From: an uncultured Oscillospiraceae bacterium
GTDB taxonomy: Bacteria > Bacillota > Clostridia > Oscillospirales > Acutalibacteraceae
Reading direction: 5' to 3'
DNA length: 7,938 nt
NCBI GenBank assembly: GCA_900546895.1
Contig: UREO01000135.1
Coordinates: 1-7,938 of the forward strand
Part shown: one piece after another, positions 4,967-7,938 of the stretch
Numbering within the stretch: position 1 is the first letter of the stretch
How the letters are laid out: every line of letters begins with the position of its first letter
Program-made: the position numbers and the translations under genes
Notes under the pieces: generated by a model
Seen by the model: the letters and a program-made list of their open reading frames with translations, nothing else
Database searches by the model: none
Told to the model about the DNA's origin: nothing

Positions 4967-5821
4967 ATGAACAAACAAAAAAGAATCGCAGCGATTCACG
5001 ATATCTCCGGATTCGGGAAATGTTCCCTTACGGTTGCACTACCTATTCTTTCCGCCGCGGGAATCGAAGTCTGCCCCGTCCCGACCGCCGTGCTTTCCTC
5101 CCATACGGGAGATTTGGAGGGCTTTACCTACCGCGATTTGACAGACGATATGCCCGGGTTCAAAAAGCAGTGGGAACAGCTTGGCCTCAGCTTTGAGGCA
5201 CTTTACAGCGGCTTTTTGGGATCGTATGAGCAGATTTCGATCGTATCGGATTTTTTCGATACCTTTAAAACGGAGAATACCTTGATTATGGTTGATCCCG
5301 TGATGGCGGACGGCGGCGAGCTGTACCGGACCATTACCCCCAAAATGGCAGAGGGAATGGTGAACCTGTGCCGAAAAGCCGACCTGATCGTGCCGAATTT
5401 CACGGAAGCGGCGTTTCTGCTGGGCGAAAAGTACCGCGAAGGCCCCTACACGCGCGATTACGTCGAAAATCTTCTGCGGCGTCTGAGCGGGCTGGGCCCG
5501 CGTCAGGTCGTCATCACCGGGGTCTGGTTCAGTCCGGACCTTCTGGGCGCGGCGGGGTACAACCGGAACACGGACACAGTCAGCTATGCGTTTTCGCAAA
5601 AAATCAGTGGAAATTACTATGGCACGGGGGATATCTTTGCCAGCGCGCTTTTGTCCGGGCTTCTGAACGGAATGGGGCTGGATATCGCTTTGCAGACTGC
5701 GGCCGACTTTACAGCCGGATGCATCCGGCGCACGAGGGAAGCCGGAACCGACCCGCGGTACGGCGTCCACTTTGAAGCGGGGCTTCTGAAATTCATGCGG
5801 GAGCTGGGGATAACGGAATAA
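4967..5821 (+). CDS. Pyridoxamine/pyridoxal kinase (PdxK/PdxY-type, ribokinase-like fold)
   Basis: The enzyme phosphorylates pyridoxal, pyridoxamine or pyridoxine with ATP in the vitamin B6 salvage pathway. The 284-residue length equals that of PdxY/PdxK proteins. The N-terminal substrate region ISGFGKCSLTVALPILSAAG (13-32) is followed by PVPTAVLSSHTG (37-48). DPVMADGGELY (110-120), PNFTEAAFLLGE (143-154) and the anion-hole motif YGTGD (218-222) are present, with D222 as the likely catalytic base. Start ATG 4967 has GAGGTGAT (4956-4963) just upstream. There is a TTTACA at 4910-4915 but no well-spaced -10, so transcription from the promoter at 4157 is likely. The product could serve PLP enzymes in general, including the TrpB2 nearby, but no direct link is shown. 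The related hydroxymethylpyrimidine kinase ThiD is less likely because of the N-terminal motif. The last residues are encoded within an 8-nt tandem repeat. Confidence 0.92.
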   Translation: MNKQKRIAAIHDISGFGKCSLTVALPILSAAGIEVCPVPTAVLSSHTGDLEGFTYRDLTDDMPGFKKQWEQLGLSFEALYSGFLGSYEQISIVSDFFDTFKTENTLIMVDPVMADGGELYRTITPKMAEGMVNLCRKADLIVPNFTEAAFLLGEKYREGPYTRDYVENLLRRLSGLGPRQVVITGVWFSPDLLGAAGYNRNTDTVSYAFSQKISGNYYGTGDIFASALLSGLLNGMGLDIALQTAADFTAGCIRRTREAGTDPRYGVHFEAGLLKFMRELGITE

Positions 5822-5834
5822 CGGAATAACGGAA
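5811..5834 (+). repeat. Three tandem copies of TAACGGAA across the kinase stop codon
   Basis: Three exact 8-nt units (5811-5818, 5819-5826, 5827-5834) are followed by a partial copy, AAACGG. The TAA of the second unit is the stop codon, so gain or loss of a unit downstream of the first would not change the protein. Slippage is the likely origin. Confidence 0.85.
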
Positions 5835-5840
5835 AAACGG

Positions 5841-5873
5841 CGGAGGGAACGGTGCGTTCCCTCCGTTTACTTT
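5841..5873 (+). terminator. Intrinsic terminator after the kinase gene
   Basis: A perfect 11-bp stem CGGAGGGAACG/CGTTCCCTCCG (5841-5851 with 5855-5865) has a GTG loop and a short interrupted T-tract (TTTACTTT, 5866-5873). The weak T-tract suggests incomplete termination. A-rich sequence before the stem may give some activity on the other strand. Confidence 0.8.
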
Positions 5874-5894
5874 GCCGGTAAATAATTGTATAAT
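5866..5894 (+). promoter_or_regulatory. Sigma-A promoter of the FHA-SEDS/PBP operon
   Basis: TTTACT (5866-5871) and a perfect TATAAT (5889-5894) are separated by 17 nt. The -35 hexamer is the same sequence as the T-tract of the preceding terminator. The start near 5901 gives a leader of about 53 nt that contains a GGCGG/CCGCC hairpin (5917-5921 with 5929-5933). Confidence 0.7.
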
Positions 5895-5939
5895 AGAAAC
5901 GGAAATACTATTCTCAGGCGGATATTTCCCGCCAACCGG

Positions 5940-5946
5940 AAGGAGG
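5940..5946 (+). promoter_or_regulatory. Ribosome binding site deciding a TTG start
   Basis: AAGGAGG is a near-perfect anti-16S match 7 nt before TTG 5954. No ATG or GTG occurs in frame at a usable distance; the first in-frame ATG is residue 38, beyond the first membrane helix. A strong site compensating a weak start codon fits. Confidence 0.88.
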
Positions 5947-5953
5947 CGTTTTT

Positions 5954-7630
5954 TTGACGCTGAACGATCCTGTTATTCAAAACATCATCAATTTGGTGCT
6001 ATATATTTTCAGAATCATTGTCCCGCTGATTTCCATCCTTGTGATCAGCAAATGCTTTACGTCCATGAAACGCGGGCGCAGGAAGGAAGACCCCGTTGTG
6101 ATTCTGGAGGACATGGTCTCCCACGAAGTCATTCCCGTTCTGTACTGGGAAAATTCGCTCGGGCGCAGCAAAAGCTGCGACATTGTTCTGCACGACCCCA
6201 CCGTCAGCCGCGACCACGCGGTGCTGATGCGCCGGGAAAGCGGCTGGATCGTCACCGACACCGGCTCGAAATCCGGCACCTTTGTCAACGGCACAAAGGT
6301 GAAGGATCGGATGCAGATCCTGCCGGGCGATTCCATCGCCATGGGCTCCACCGCGCTGATGCTGAAGCGGACAAGCGATATCAAAAACAGCAAGCAGAAA
6401 AAGCGTAAGGTGCGGCACGCCGCGTCGCCCGCCGGGTTGCTGGCCGCCACGACCTTAATCCAGCTGCTTCTGTGCGTACAGGCGTGCTTTGGAGGCGGGA
6501 AATTCAGTTACCTGCCCGCTGTGCCGTTCGGCGCAATCTTCGCAATGGAATGGCTGCTGTACCTGTTTTCCATGAAGGGGCTGGGGCACGTCAGCTTCGA
6601 GCTGGAAACCATCGCGTTCCTGCTGAGCGGGATCGGAATCCTTTTAATCTCCGGCACCGGTGTGGAAAATACCTACGTGCAGCTCGGCGCACTCCTCGGG
6701 GGCGTCCTTCTGTTCTGCATCATGATCTGCTTCCTCAGCGACCTTGACCGGGTGATGCGCTGGCGTCTGGCAATCGGAATTTTTGCCGTCCTGCTTTTTG
6801 CCGCCAACCTTGTGCTGGCCCGCGAACACAACGGCGCCCGCAACTGGATCAGCCTTGGCCCCGTCAGCGTACAGCCGTCGGAGTTTATTAAGATCGCCTT
6901 CATCTTTGTCGGCACCTCTACGCTGGACAGGCTGCAGACGGCGAAGAACCTGACGGGATTTATCGGGTTTTCCGCCGTATGCCTGGGCGCGCTGTTCCTG
7001 ATGCGCGATTTCGGCACCGCCTGTGTCTTTTTCGTGACCTTTCTCATCATTGCCTTCATGCGTTCCGGAAGCGTACGCACCATTGCGCTGATCTGCGCGG
7101 TCGCGGTGTTCGGCGCTTTCCTGATCTTAAAATTCAAACCTTATGTCGCGCAGCGGTTCGAGGTGTGGCGGCACGTATGGGAGCATGTGAACGAATCCGG
7201 CTACCAGCAGACGCGCGTGCTGAGCTACTCCGCAAGCGGCGGCCTGTTCGGGCTGGGGATCGGGAACGGTTCGCTGAAAAGCGTGTTCGCTTCCACCAGC
7301 GATCTGATGTTCGGCATGGTCTGTGAGGAACTGGGCCTGCTGCTGGCGATTGTGATTGTGCTGACGCTTGCGTTTCTGATGTTCTACGCCCGTTCGGACG
7401 TTACGCGCAGCCGCTCCACCTTCTATTCCATATCGTCGTGCGCGGCGGGCGGTATGCTTCTGTTCCAGACCTGTCTGAATGTCTTCGGCGCGACGGACGT
7501 ACTTCCCATGACCGGCGTCACCCTGCCCTTTGTCAGTCTGGGCGGGTCCAGTATGGTAGCGGTCTGGGGGCTGCTCGCCTTCATCAAGGCGAGCGACGAG
7601 CGCACCTACGCGGCAAGGAGGAAAAGCTGA
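5954..7630 (+). CDS. FHA-domain SEDS-family (FtsW/RodA/SpoVE) peptidoglycan polymerase
   Basis: SEDS proteins polymerise lipid II into glycan strands with a partner class B PBP. The 558-residue product starts with one membrane helix (11-32) and a basic stretch (KRGRRK) that should be cytoplasmic. An FHA domain follows (about 62-138): LGRSKSCDIVL (69-79), VSRDHA (84-89) and SGTFVNG (107-113), with R71, S85, H88 and N112 at the usual phosphothreonine-binding positions. After a Lys-rich linker come about 11 more helices. SEDS signatures are NGARNWISLG (293-302), VQPSEFIKIA (306-315), GYQQTR (416-421), SDLMFGMVCEELG (449-461) and LPMTGVTLPFVSLGGSS (517-533). D450 corresponds to the Asp proposed as catalytic in E. 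coli FtsW (D297). The FHA domain sits between the first and later helices. It shares a 1-nt overlap with the downstream PBP gene. Whether the pair acts in elongation, division or sporulation cannot be told from sequence. Confidence 0.93.
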   Translation: MTLNDPVIQNIINLVLYIFRIIVPLISILVISKCFTSMKRGRRKEDPVVILEDMVSHEVIPVLYWENSLGRSKSCDIVLHDPTVSRDHAVLMRRESGWIVTDTGSKSGTFVNGTKVKDRMQILPGDSIAMGSTALMLKRTSDIKNSKQKKRKVRHAASPAGLLAATTLIQLLLCVQACFGGGKFSYLPAVPFGAIFAMEWLLYLFSMKGLGHVSFELETIAFLLSGIGILLISGTGVENTYVQLGALLGGVLLFCIMICFLSDLDRVMRWRLAIGIFAVLLFAANLVLAREHNGARNWISLGPVSVQPSEFIKIAFIFVGTSTLDRLQTAKNLTGFIGFSAVCLGALFLMRDFGTACVFFVTFLIIAFMRSGSVRTIALICAVAVFGAFLILKFKPYVAQRFEVWRHVWEHVNESGYQQTRVLSYSASGGLFGLGIGNGSLKSVFASTSDLMFGMVCEELGLLLAIVIVLTLAFLMFYARSDVTRSRSTFYSISSCAAGGMLLFQTCLNVFGATDVLPMTGVTLPFVSLGGSSMVAVWGLLAFIKASDERTYAARRKS

Positions 7631-7938
7631 TGAAAACAACAGGCTCCCGTTCTTTAATCCTGTATATCTTGGGCATGGCGTTTCTGTTCGGCCTTGGCGT
7701 ATTTTTGTACGGGTTCGCCACGGAAGGCGGCAGCTGGGCCATGCAGCCGTTCAACAAGCATCTGACGACCGGCGGCCAGCTCGCCAACAGCGGAAAAATC
7801 CTTGACCGGAACAACGTCGTGCTTGCCAAAAGCGAAAACGGAAAGCGGATCTATAACAGCGACGAAACCGTCCGCCGCGCGATGCTCCACACCGTAGGCG
7901 ACAGCAACGGCTATATTTCCACCGGAATCCAGTACAAC
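7630..7938 (+). CDS. Class B penicillin-binding protein (PBP2/PbpA-type), N-terminal part
   Basis: The 103 residues visible begin with a single signal-anchor helix (9-28) and then an outward domain containing SGKILDRNNVVLA (54-66), the conserved G-x-I-x-DR-N-x-x-x-LA strand at the start of class B PBP pedestal domains, and HTVGD (87-91), also seen in actinobacterial PbpA-like proteins. The transpeptidase domain with its SxxK active site lies beyond the window. The ATG overlaps the SEDS stop codon by one base (TGATG) and has AAGGAGG at 7615-7621 with an 8-nt spacer, so translation is likely coupled. The product should cross-link strands made by the SEDS partner. The reading frame is open to the window edge. 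Confidence 0.9.
   Translation, partial: MKTTGSRSLILYILGMAFLFGLGVFLYGFATEGGSWAMQPFNKHLTTGGQLANSGKILDRNNVVLAKSENGKRIYNSDETVRRAMLHTVGDSNGYISTGIQYN

Noticed and set aside
5368..5775. 135-codon alternative frame inside the kinase gene
   Set aside because: The product is Arg-rich with no motif, and the kinase frame has complete family signatures.
1..7938. Mobile elements, CRISPR arrays, tRNA or rRNA genes, defence systems
   Set aside because: No transposase or integrase, no spaced direct repeats of CRISPR size, no tRNA cloverleaf and no rRNA sequence were seen; gene content is housekeeping with a secreted protein.

Overview
The window looks like a chromosomal segment from a fairly GC-rich member of the Clostridia (Firmicutes). 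The grounds are the strong AGGAGG-type ribosome binding sites, near-consensus sigma-A promoters with 17-nt spacers, a tRNA-sensing T-box leader, a secreted dockerin-type protein, and a peptidoglycan-synthesis pair of the SEDS/class B PBP kind. An Oscillospirales-like host is a guess from this combination. I see no phage, transposon, plasmid or CRISPR sequence.

Layout, left to right. (1) Positions 1-785, minus strand: the N-terminal 261 residues of an RlmD/RumA-type 23S rRNA uracil-C5 methyltransferase, cut by the window edge. (2) 786-1252: a divergent control region. It holds a minus-strand promoter for the methyltransferase and, on the plus strand, a consensus promoter followed by a complete T-box leader with a UGG (Trp) specifier, an antiterminator and a terminator. 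(3) 1253-2635: a stand-alone TrpB2-type tryptophan synthase beta chain, controlled by that T-box. (4) 2636-3033: an AT-rich gap with nested inverted repeats, then a perfect consensus promoter, about 125 nt of non-coding sequence and a strong terminator. This is a candidate small RNA, or less likely an attenuated leader for the next gene. (5) 3034-4146: a secreted protein with a Ser/Pro linker and a C-terminal dockerin-like module. (6) 4221-5821: an orphan GlmU-C-terminal-like left-handed beta-helix acyltransferase, then a pyridoxamine/pyridoxal kinase. (7) 5841-7938: a terminator and promoter, then a TTG-initiated FHA-SEDS fusion protein overlapping by 1 nt the start of a class B penicillin-binding protein that runs off the window.

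How the parts work together. Scarcity of charged tRNA-Trp should raise TrpB2, which can make Trp from indole; no trpA is in view, so indole salvage or a distant partner is implied. The FHA-SEDS protein and the PBP should form a glycan polymerase/transpeptidase pair. The FHA domain suggests control by Ser/Thr phosphorylation, as in the actinobacterial FHA-RodA-PbpA-kinase cluster. The other genes look like independent housekeeping units.

The least explained items are the 2776-2937 RNA unit, the FHA-SEDS fusion and the dockerin protein with its unusual second calcium loop.
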